DNA of 64,000 nucleotides, from assembly GCA_037045685.1 (NCBI GenBank), contig JBAOII010000023.1, forward strand, positions 372,001-436,000, given 5' to 3'. The notes below the pieces were generated by a model that saw only the letters and a program-made list of their open reading frames with translations, made no database searches and was not told the origin of the DNA. The DNA comes from Competibacter_A sp037045685. Its GTDB lineage: Bacteria; Pseudomonadota; Gammaproteobacteria; Competibacterales; Competibacteraceae. Shown here in pieces: positions 45,465 to 54,158 of this stretch. Position 1 is the first letter of the stretch. Every line of letters begins with the position of its first letter. Made by a program: the position numbers and the translations under genes.

Positions 45465-47271
45465 GTGTTGCCAGAATACTTTGAATTTTCCCTGCCGACC
45501 CGCGTGCTGTACGGCATCGGCGTCATCGATCAACTGAGCGAGGCGGTGGCATCGTATGGCCGGCGGCGGGCGCTGCTGGTGACCGACGCGGTGCTGGTCC
45601 AGGCCGGACTGGCGGAACGGGTGAAAGCCGGATTCCGCCAAACCGCCATCGAAATCGCCTGCGTTTACGACCAGGTGCCGCCCAATTCTACCATCCGGAC
45701 GGTCGAGGACTGCGCGGCGCTGGGTCGGGTGCACGGCTGCGATCTCATCATCGGCCTGGGCGGCGGCAGCGTGCTGGATACGGCCAAGGTCGCCAACGTC
45801 CTGATGGTGAAGGGCGGGCGGGTGCAGGAGCACATGGGCGCCTACCTGCTCGGGCAAACCCGGCTGCTGCCGCTGTTTTTGATCCCGACCACCGCCGGCA
45901 CCGGCTCGGAAGTGACCAAGGTGGCGGTGATCGCCGATCCCGAGCACGACGTGAAACTGCCGTTCGCGGAAACGCAGTTCCTGCCCGATCTGGCGATTCT
46001 CGACCCGGAACTGACCCGCTCCATGCCGCCCAAATTGACCGCCGCGACCGGCATGGACGCGCTGACCCACGCCATCGAAGCCTACGTGGGCAAAGAGTGG
46101 TCCCCGGCCGCCGACGGGCTGGCGCTGCAAGCCATCCGCCTGATTCGCGACAATCTGTTGCTGGCCTGCGCCCAGCCGGACCATTTGCCGGCGCGCGGCG
46201 CGATGCTGGTGGCGAGCTGTCTGGCGGGCGTGGCCTTTTCGCATTCGATGGTCGGCATGGTACACGGCATCTCTCACGCTTTGGGCGGGGTCTACCACAT
46301 CCCGCACGGACTGGCGAACGCCTTGGTGCTGCCGGAGGTGATGGCCTACAACCTCGAATCGCGGCCGGATCGCTACGCCGACATCGCCGAGGCGCTGGGC
46401 GTGGTGTTTCCCCGGCCGGGCGCGGCGCTCGGGAATCTGTTGCGCTACGGCGGGTTGGGGTTCGCGGTTCCGTGGGTCAGGCCGCTGGCGGCGGTGGATC
46501 GCTGGTTTCGGCGCAAGGCGGCGGCGGCAGGCATCGCCTACATTCGCGACCTGAACCGACAACTGGCGCACCTGACCGAAATGCCGCTGAACCTGCGCGA
46601 TGCGGGTGTCAATGATGGGCTTGGCGAAGCTGGAGCAGGTGGCGGATACCGCGATGACCGACGGCGCGATGCTGTACAACCCGCGCGAGCCGGAGCGGGA
46701 GGCGGTGGTTCGCATCGTCCGCGCGCTGCACGAAACCACGGTCGCGCCGCTGCCGGTCGCTGCGACGGATTTGCGGCCGGCGGGCGCGACTGCGGCGACG
46801 CGGGAATTTCGCAACGTCTTCCCCGACAGCGAGACGCTGTATCGGGTGTTGGGCGGCTTTTTCGAGCGGTTGAAGTCCGATCCGCAAATCGGCGGGCCAT
46901 TAAAGGCATCGCGGCTGTGCGTCCAATTCGCATACGAAAATCCGGCGGCGGCGATCACCATCGACGCGCGGGGCGAGGAGGTGCGGATTTACCGGGGTGC
47001 GGAGTTCGGCGGTCAGCCGGAAGTGACGATGCGCATGAGCGCCGATTTCGCTCATGCGTTCTGGCACGGCCGGGTTAATCTGGTGTCGGCGCTGACTCGC
47101 CGGCAGGTGATCGCCAAGGGCAACGTGCCCAAGACGCTGAAGCTGTTGCCGATCCTGAAACCCGCTTACGCGCTGTATCCGCAGCTATTTGGCGGAAATC
47201 GGGATGAAGGAGGCGGCTTGAGAGCCTGTATGGAAACTCCCCTCGCCCTTTGGGAGAGGGGTTGGGGGTGA
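45465..47271 (+). pseudogene. Iron-containing alcohol dehydrogenase fused to an SCP2 domain, one frameshift
   Basis: Read across a frameshift at about 46605, this gives about 600 residues. The N-terminal 395 are a group III Fe-dependent alcohol dehydrogenase: GGGSVLDTAKVAN, the IPTTAGTGSEVT loop, and metal ligands in TGMDALTHAIEAY, SMVGMVHGISHALGG and PHG. The tail after LPVAATD is an SCP2/sterol-carrier-like domain (FFERLKSDPQIGG, ITIDARGEEVRIYRG, FWHGRVNLVSAL). An SCP2 domain could bind a hydrophobic substrate or acyl group for the dehydrogenase. The start is the GTG at 45465 with GGAG 8 nt upstream. The stop at 47269-47271 comes from a REP-like element, which adds residues such as LALWERGWG. 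Confidence 0.78.
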
Positions 47272-47275
47272 GGGT
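47237..47275. repeat. REP-like palindromic element at the end of the Fe-ADH/SCP2 gene
   Basis: CTCCCCTCGCCCTTTGGGAG followed by AGGGGTTGGGGGTGAGGG is nearly identical to the copy at 17571. It supplies the stop codon (the TGA in GGGTGAGGG) of the overlapping frame. Confidence 0.8.
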
Positions 47276-47358
47276 TTTCCTTTGGATGCCGCGTTGGCGG
47301 GCGTTTACCGTGGTCGCGATCAGCTTCGAGCGGGTGGCTTGTCGGGCGGTTTGATCGG

Positions 47359-48909
47359 CTACGGCGAGACTGTCTCCACCTCGAAGCGCACCACCCGGCG
47401 TTGCTCCCGGCTGAACTCCACGCCGATCAGATGGATCGGCTGCCCCTCCGCCCGATACTTGTCCGCATAGCCCCGCTCCTTGATCTGCCGCAGGGCCTGG
47501 CCTTCGGGTTCCAGCTCCACCACCTTGAACTCGAACAGATAAATCTGGCCGTTGAACCGCACCACCAGGTCCAGGCGGCCCTGGCAACTGGCGTCCTCCG
47601 GCGTCATGTCCAGCCCCAGCGAGGCGAAGTAGGCGTAGAACACGCTGGCGTAATAGCCTTCGTAGCGGGCGATGGGATTGTTTCGATACCAGTCGGCGGG
47701 AATGCCGGCGAAGAAGGCGGTGAACAGCCGTTCCAGCCCGGGGAAGTCGTTGGCCAGCAGGAGCCGATGCAACGACTTGCGATGCTGGACGTCGGCCTGG
47801 TTCTCGGGCGTCCAGGCCGCCAGCAGCGCGATGTTCAGGCTTTGGTAGACCTCGTGGTTGGGATAGCGTAGCCGGTAGAAGTAACTGCCGCTGATCTCTT
47901 CCTCCAGGTCGATGGTCAGATAGCCGGTCTGGAACAGCAGCGCCTCCGTCGAAATCCAGTCCACGTCGAAGGCCGCCAGCAGCGCGGCGTCGGTTTCCAG
48001 TTGGCCGAGTGTCGGCAGCCAAGTCTGGCGCTCGGTCAGCAGGTCGATCAGGTAGGTCGGCGTGCCGGTCTCGAACCACCAGGGCCGGAACTGGCGCTCC
48101 TGGAACAGCAGCAGCACGTCGAACGGGTTGTAGACCGCCTCGCCGGTCCAGTTGTAGCCGTTGTACCAGCGGCGAATCCGCTCGCGGTCCAGTCCGGCCA
48201 GCTCCGGGGCGAACACCGCGTCGAGATCGGCGTCGGTGTAGCCGCAGAGCGCCGAATAGTCCCGGGAAACGGTAATGTCGCGCAGGTTGTTCAACCCCGA
48301 GAACAGGCTTACTTTGCTGAATTTGCTGACTCCGGTGAGGAAAGCGAAGCGGATGTGGGCATCCGAATCCTTGATCACCGAATACAGGTTCCGCAGTCCG
48401 TCGCGCACGATCCGGGCCGTATCGGGACGAGTCAGGTTGTCCAGAATCGGCTTATCGTATTCGTCGACCAGCACGACCACGCGCTGAGCGGTGGCGGCGT
48501 GGGCCTGGCGAATCAGTTCCGCGAAACAGCCTTCGATCCCCGGTTCGGTGCAGCTCAGGCCCAGGGCGGCCTGGTTGATATGGAGTTGTTCCCGAATTTT
48601 GCGTTCCAGGTCTTCCGGGTTTTGCACCACCCCGCCGCCGAAGCTGAAACGGATGATCGGGTAGCGTTTCGCCCAGTCCCAACGGTCGTGGACGCACAGG
48701 CCCCGAAACAGCGGCTCGTTGCCGGCGAACAGCTCGGCCAGGGTGTCGAGGAACAGCGATTTGCCGAAGCGGCGCGGGCGGGAGAGAAAGTAGTGCGTGC
48801 CGGACTGGATCAGTTGCAGGGCGAAACCGGTCTTGTCGATGTAATAGCAGTCATCTTCGCGCAGCTTGGCGAACGTTTGGATGCCGAGAGGCAGTTTCTT
48901 GCGGATCAT
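47359..48909 (-). CDS. AAA-ATPase-like protein with PD-(D/E)XK nuclease-type C-terminus
   Basis: The protein has 516 residues. The N-terminal 220 residues match the AAA-ATPase-like family: KLREDDCYYIDKTG, Walker A RPRRFGKSLFLDTL, and Walker B VVVLVDEYDKPI. The C-terminal part matches DUF1703, a PD-(D/E)XK nuclease superfamily member (GRLDLVVRFNGQIYLFEFKV), with the D...ExK arrangement visible. These genes are widespread and often present in many copies; the role is unproven, and links to mobile elements or defence have been suggested. The ATG at 48909 is preferred to a GTG at 48936. No strong ribosome site is present. Confidence 0.85.
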   Translation of the reverse strand: MIRKKLPLGIQTFAKLREDDCYYIDKTGFALQLIQSGTHYFLSRPRRFGKSLFLDTLAELFAGNEPLFRGLCVHDRWDWAKRYPIIRFSFGGGVVQNPEDLERKIREQLHINQAALGLSCTEPGIEGCFAELIRQAHAATAQRVVVLVDEYDKPILDNLTRPDTARIVRDGLRNLYSVIKDSDAHIRFAFLTGVSKFSKVSLFSGLNNLRDITVSRDYSALCGYTDADLDAVFAPELAGLDRERIRRWYNGYNWTGEAVYNPFDVLLLFQERQFRPWWFETGTPTYLIDLLTERQTWLPTLGQLETDAALLAAFDVDWISTEALLFQTGYLTIDLEEEISGSYFYRLRYPNHEVYQSLNIALLAAWTPENQADVQHRKSLHRLLLANDFPGLERLFTAFFAGIPADWYRNNPIARYEGYYASVFYAYFASLGLDMTPEDASCQGRLDLVVRFNGQIYLFEFKVVELEPEGQALRQIKERGYADKYRAEGQPIHLIGVEFSREQRRVVRFEVETVSP

Positions 48910-49015
48910 GGATCGAACCCGGGGAGAGAGATGCACTTATTCTATGCTGCCGGGCGAGTCATGGCGGATCTGTCGGCGGAAATCTGCCCCTGGCGGATTT
49001 TCCGGTTATAAACGC

Positions 49016-49044
49016 TTGAAAAGCGCCTGATTCGCTTGTAAGTT
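49016..49044 (+). promoter_or_regulatory. Candidate promoter of the first DUF1566 gene
   Basis: TTGAAA, a 17-nt spacer and TAAGTT lie 80 nt before the start of the DUF1566 gene, in a locally AT-rich gap. Confidence 0.4.
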
Positions 49045-49125
49045 ACATCACTAAAAGTCAGTGAATTTTGGGCGGGGAGGAATCCGCGCGCCGTTTTTAC
49101 GTGACCTTACCAGGAGGGCTGTTTC

Positions 49126-49961
49126 ATGCCGATTGGAACGCAACGCAAGAGCTATTTTCTGGTCTCCGCCGGCCTGATCGCCGGCCTCTTCCTGACCCAT
49201 GCCGCGCCGGCCGCTGGCCTCAACGACAGCGGCCAGAGTCTCTGCTACAACGGCACCAACACCCTGGTCGCCTGCGACGCGGCCAACACCGGCGATGCCG
49301 CCCCCTATCCCGGCCAGGATGGTCGCTACGGCCGCGATGCCGCCGCCACCGCCGGCGTGCTGACCAAGATCGGCGGCGGCGCGGCGGGCTTCGATTTTAC
49401 GCGCATCTGCATACGGCGATGCGGCGGGCAGTGGCGCGTATCCACGCCCAGCCTGTCTCGGGGCCTACGCCCCATCCAACTGCGGTTGCACCCGCGACAA
49501 CGTCACCGGCCTGACCTGGGAGGTGAAGACCGGCGACGGCGGGCTGCGCGACCAGGAACTGGACCTATACCTGGTACAGCACCGACACCGCCACCAACGG
49601 CGGCGATGCGGGCGGCGTCGGCTCCAACACCTGCGGCGGCACGCTTTCCGGTTATTCCAACCAGTGCAATACGGCCAACTACATCGCCGCCGTCAATGCC
49701 GCGCCTGGCTTGTGCGGCTTCACCGACTGGCGCCTGCCCAGCGTCCGGGAACTCCAGACCCTCATTCATTACGGCGCCACGAATCCCACCATCGATACGA
49801 CCTATTTCCCCAATACGTTGGCGTCCGACTTCTGGTCGGCTTCAAGTTATGGTCCGTCTCCAGCCAACGCGTGGTACGTATACTTCGGCGATGGCATCGT
49901 CGACGCCTTCGTTAAGGCCGACGGCTTCCACGTCCGGCTGGTGCGCGGCGGACAGTTTTAG
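49126..49961 (+). pseudogene. DGR-type variable protein (DUF1566), two frameshifts
   Basis: The product is secreted: signal peptide LVSAGLIAGLFLTHAAPAAG, then a repeat-poor domain. The last 85 codons form a DUF1566/FGE-like C-type-lectin fold (GLCGFTDWRLPSVRELQTLI, FWSASSYG, and the end VRLVRGGQF). This fold is the standard target of diversity-generating retroelements, with the variable residues at the C-terminus. The frame shifts near 49412 and again near 49556. Between and after these points the family sequence reads through cleanly (CTRDNVTGLTWEVKTGD; YTWYSTDTATNGGD). It is followed at 34 nt by an Avd-like remnant. No template repeat or reverse transcriptase is in the window. Confidence 0.78.
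49833..49955 (+). other. DGR variable region VR1
   Basis: A 123-nt block aligns without gaps to the block at 50649. Seventeen of 41 codons differ, 15 of them only at positions 1 or 2. The two third-position differences involve an A in one copy. Substituted codons mostly end in C or T (TAC/AGC, GGC/AAC, ATC/AAC, GAC/TTC), as expected if AAC and AAT codons in a template are mutated at adenines. The last 24 nt are identical and could be the initiation-of-mutagenic-homology end. Confidence 0.75.
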
Positions 49962-49994
49962 GCGCTTTGATTTTTTTTGCTCCGGAGGCGCGAC

Positions 49995-50148
49995 ATGGCT
50001 CGTTACGACCACCTGCCGATCTGGAAGGATGCGGTGGCGCTGACGGCACTGCTCGAAGAAGGGGGGTGCGCCGCTTCCCCCGCTATCACAAATACACCCT
50101 GGGTGCGGATTTACGCCGCCAGGCGTATGCCGTCTGCCGGGCCGTAGT
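49995..50148 (+). pseudogene. Truncated Avd-like DGR accessory gene
   Basis: It starts ARYDHLPIWKDAVALTALLEE, with GGAG 8 nt before the ATG. After a shift in a run of six G it continues VRRFPRYHKYTLGADLRRQA and ends near CRAVV. This is the first half of the four-helix bundle protein that partners the DGR reverse transcriptase (about 120 residues when whole). The rest is missing and the sequence passes into the leader of the next DUF1566 gene. The usual order in these elements is target, avd, template repeat, reverse transcriptase, so a deletion from mid-avd through the reverse transcriptase would give the arrangement seen. Confidence 0.75.
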
Positions 50149-50204
50149 GACTACCAAGCCCGTTTTTGGCTCCTTATCCGACCCTCTTTCACAAGGAACC
50201 GACC

Positions 50205-51837
50205 ATGTTTGCTGATCGCGCCATCCAGCTTCATGCGCTGCCTTTGGTGGTTGCGGCCCTGGTGTTTCCGTTCGCGCCGGCCGTCTGGGCTCAAACCGCC
50301 TCTTGCACCGCCGTCAACCCCAACGCCAGCGTCATCCAGACCACCCCGACGGCGGATTTCGACGCCACCGCCACGGACGGCACCGTCATCCACACCAAGA
50401 CTGGCCTGATGTGGAAACGCTGCGCCGAGGGGCAAACCTGGGATGACACCAACGCCACCTGCGCCGGCACCGCCGGCTTATTAAATTGGCAGAATGCCTT
50501 AGCGGCGGCGGCGACTTCGACCTTCGCCGGCCATAGCGACTGGCGCTTGCCCAACGTCAAGGAACTGCAATCCATCGTCGAGTCCTGCGGTTATAACCCG
50601 GCCATCAATCAGACTGTTTTCCCGGCGACGCCAGCGGCCTTCTCCTGGTGGTCGGCTTCGAGTTATGGTCCGAATCCAGCCAGCGCGTGGAGCGTCAACT
50701 TCAACGGTGGCAACGTCTTCGCCAACGATAGGTCCATCGGCCTCTTCGTCCGGCTGGTGCGCGGCGGACAGTCCTTTGATTCTTTTGATTTTTTGCTCGG
50801 TGTAGTGACGGTGAGCAAGACGGTAGCTGGCGCGGCGACAGGCAGTGTGCCGGCGGGAACGAGCTTCCCGATCACGCTCACCTGCGGCGCGACGGTGCTC
50901 AACGCCAACGCGACGACCGCCACCCCGGCGGTATTCACCAGATTGCCTCCGGGAAACTGCACGGTGGCCGAAGGCACGCTGCCCACCATCGCCGGAGTGA
51001 CGTGGGGGACGCCGACGTATGACCCGTCCGCCACCGTGACGGTGACGTCGGGCGCCAACGCGGCGGTGACCGTGACCAACACGGCGAGCGTGACCACCTA
51101 CGCCATCACCGCCACGCCTGTTCCGGCGGCGGGCGGCGTGGTGAGTTGCGCGCCCAACCCGGTGAATCACGGCGACACGGCCACTTGTACCGCCACGGCC
51201 AACGCCGGCTACACCTTCGCCAACTGGAGCGGCGACTGCACGGGCAGCGGGCGCTTGCACGCTGAGCAACGTCACCGCGACCAAGACGGTGACGGCGGCT
51301 TTCACCCTCAAGACATTTACTGGTCCCACCGCCACCAGCACGGGTAACGCCACGGCTACGGTGACCAACAGTGGCGACACCTGCGGCTTTGCCCCCACCC
51401 CGCAATTCGTGGGGGTGAGCAGCGTGCCGGTCGTCCCGCCAGCGGGCTACAGCTTCCCCCACGGCCTGTTCGACTTTACCCTCGCCAACTGCCCACTCGG
51501 CGGCACAGTGACCGTGACCATCACCTATCCCTCGGCGTTGCCCGCCGGAACAGTCTACTGGAAATACGGTCCCACGCCCGGCAATCCCAGCCCCACTTGG
51601 TACGAGATGCCCGCCAACATCGCCGGCAATACCGCCACCTTCAGCATCACCGACGGCGGATTGGGAGACGACGATCTGACGGCCAACGGCGGCATCGTGG
51701 ACCAGGGCGGTCCCGGCGCTCCCGACGCCGCTGGCACGGCCGACATCCCCACCCTGTCCGAATGGGCCATGCTGGTGTTGCTGAGCCTGCTGCTCGGCTT
51801 CAGCGGTTGGCGGCTGCGGCGGAGAGGAGTGCTCTAG
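50205..51837 (+). pseudogene. Second DGR-type variable protein with IPTL-CTERM anchor, one frameshift
   Basis: The protein has about 540 residues once a frameshift near 51252 is bridged. It has a signal peptide (MFADRAIQ...PAVWAQ), a DUF1566 domain (DGTVIHTKTGLMWKRC, SDWRLPNVKELQSIV, WWSASSYG, VRLVRGGQS), two beta-sandwich or repeat domains (VTVSKTVAGAATGSVPAGT; a TCTATANAGYTFANWSGDC block as in bacterial surface repeats), and a C-terminal IPTL-CTERM sorting signal (IPTLSEWAMLVLL, hydrophobic stretch, WRLRRRG). It is likely a processed surface protein. Unlike most DGR targets, its variable region is internal. AAGGA lies 7 nt before the ATG. Past the frameshift the sequence continues SNVTATKTVTAAF, as expected for the fold. 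Confidence 0.8.
50649..50771 (+). other. DGR variable region VR2
   Basis: This is the partner of the block at 49833, with the same length and identical final 24 nt. It is rich in AAC codons (NVNFNGGNVFAN), which would be closer to an unmutated AAC/AAT template. Flanking coding sequence upstream is clearly less similar than the ends of the two blocks. Confidence 0.75.
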
Positions 51838-51850
51838 CGCAACATCAGCA

Positions 51851-51876
51851 CCCGACCCGTTGCAAAACGGGTCGGG
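51851..51876. terminator. Perfect 11-bp hairpin between convergent genes
   Basis: CCCGACCCGTT, loop GCAA, AACGGGTCGGG. It lies between the IPTL-CTERM gene and the convergent HEPN gene. There is no T-run on either side, so it may act as a rho-independent-like pause or as an mRNA end-stabiliser for both. Confidence 0.55.
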
Positions 51877-51889
51877 CGTGGTGCACGGC

Positions 51890-52279
51890 TCATCCTAAAC
51901 AGCGGGATTTTCGATGTCCCCGATCATCAGTTTTGACGGTTTCGATCAATGCCGGGATATCGTTTCGGCAAATGTCGAACAACTGTTCGGCGTTCACCTG
52001 GAAGTAACCGTGGGCCAAAACATCCCGCACTCCCATCGTGCCGCGCCACTTCACGCCGGGATAACGGCTCAGTAGCTTGCCCTCGGTTTTGCGGTCGATA
52101 CTCTTGAGTTCCTCTCCCGCCGCGATCAGGATCATGCAAATCGCATTCATCCGATCTATTCTCGCATCGCTGGAATAAAAATCGGCCGGTGTGGCGATAT
52201 CGGCAAACCGTCTCGGAATTCGCTCCAGCGCTTCCAGCAGGGTTTGCAACCGCTCCACCAACAACTCCGGGTCATACAT
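51890..52279 (-). CDS. HepT-like HEPN toxin (DUF86)
   Basis: The protein has 129 residues. The HEPN RNase signature Rx4HxY is present as RDVLAHGYF. It pairs with the nucleotidyltransferase encoded just upstream, whose stop it overlaps by 8 nt, giving the HEPN/MNT type VII toxin-antitoxin arrangement. In such pairs the transferase silences the toxin by adding nucleotides near its active site. Confidence 0.88.
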   Translation of the reverse strand: MYDPELLVERLQTLLEALERIPRRFADIATPADFYSSDARIDRMNAICMILIAAGEELKSIDRKTEGKLLSRYPGVKWRGTMGVRDVLAHGYFQVNAEQLFDICRNDIPALIETVKTDDRGHRKSRCLG

Positions 52280-52577
52280 ATACCGCTTCCTTTTCGATGC
52301 GCGCCTTCAGTCGAGGGTTGGTCAATCCGCGCAACTGCAACACATCCACCGGACGCCCGAACAGTTCCTCCAAGTCCTGTTTCATCATGGCGGTCATGAA
52401 CAAGTTAGGAGCGTCAGTATCGAAAACAATATCCACATCGCTTTCGGGCGTGGCGGTGTTGCGAGCGTAAGAGCCAAAATAGCCCAAAGCACGCAAGCGA
52501 TATTCCGCTCCGTGGCGTTCCTTGAACGCTGCCAACAAGGCGCGCAGCCGGTCTGGAGACAGGGTTTCCTCGTACAT
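52272..52577 (-). CDS. MntA-like nucleotidyltransferase antitoxin
   Basis: The protein has 101 residues. The minimal nucleotidyltransferase motif GSYARNTATPESDVD keeps the GS and DxD residues that bind the nucleotide and metal. It precedes and overlaps the HEPN gene. It neutralises HepT in characterised pairs. Confidence 0.88.
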   Translation of the reverse strand: MYEETLSPDRLRALLAAFKERHGAEYRLRALGYFGSYARNTATPESDVDIVFDTDAPNLFMTAMMKQDLEELFGRPVDVLQLRGLTNPRLKARIEKEAVYV

Positions 52578-52742
52578 ACCCTCATCGTAATCATCCGGTC
52601 GGCAGGGGTCAAACCAGCATTTCGTCGCCTGGCCCCTTTTCCGGGTTGCGAGTCAGTAGGCGCGGGAAGTGTGGCGAGCAGCGTGTTCAGCGCGAAGGCC
52701 GTCGAGCGGGGAACGCTGACCGAGGACATAACGGCGACAGAC

Positions 52743-52791
52743 CTGAGCCCGCTGCTCGGCTTCAGCGGCTGGCGGTTACGGCGGAGGGCTT

Positions 52792-52802
<11 letters not shown>
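52743..52802 (+). pseudogene. Orphan 3' tail of an IPTL-CTERM gene
   Basis: About 57 nt repeat the end of the gene at 50205 (LLGFSGWRLRRR, then AFRA and stop) without the IPTL motif or any upstream domain. It overlaps the last codons of the sigma-54 regulator on the other strand. Confidence 0.6.
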
Positions 52803-54135
<1,333 letters not shown>

Positions 54136-54158
54136 CGTTCATCGCTCGCTGGGCGCGC

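Noticed and set aside
49967..50204. Template repeat of the DGR
   Set aside because: No second adenine-rich copy of the variable region ends in the shared 24 nt here or elsewhere in the window; only the two protein-coding copies were found.
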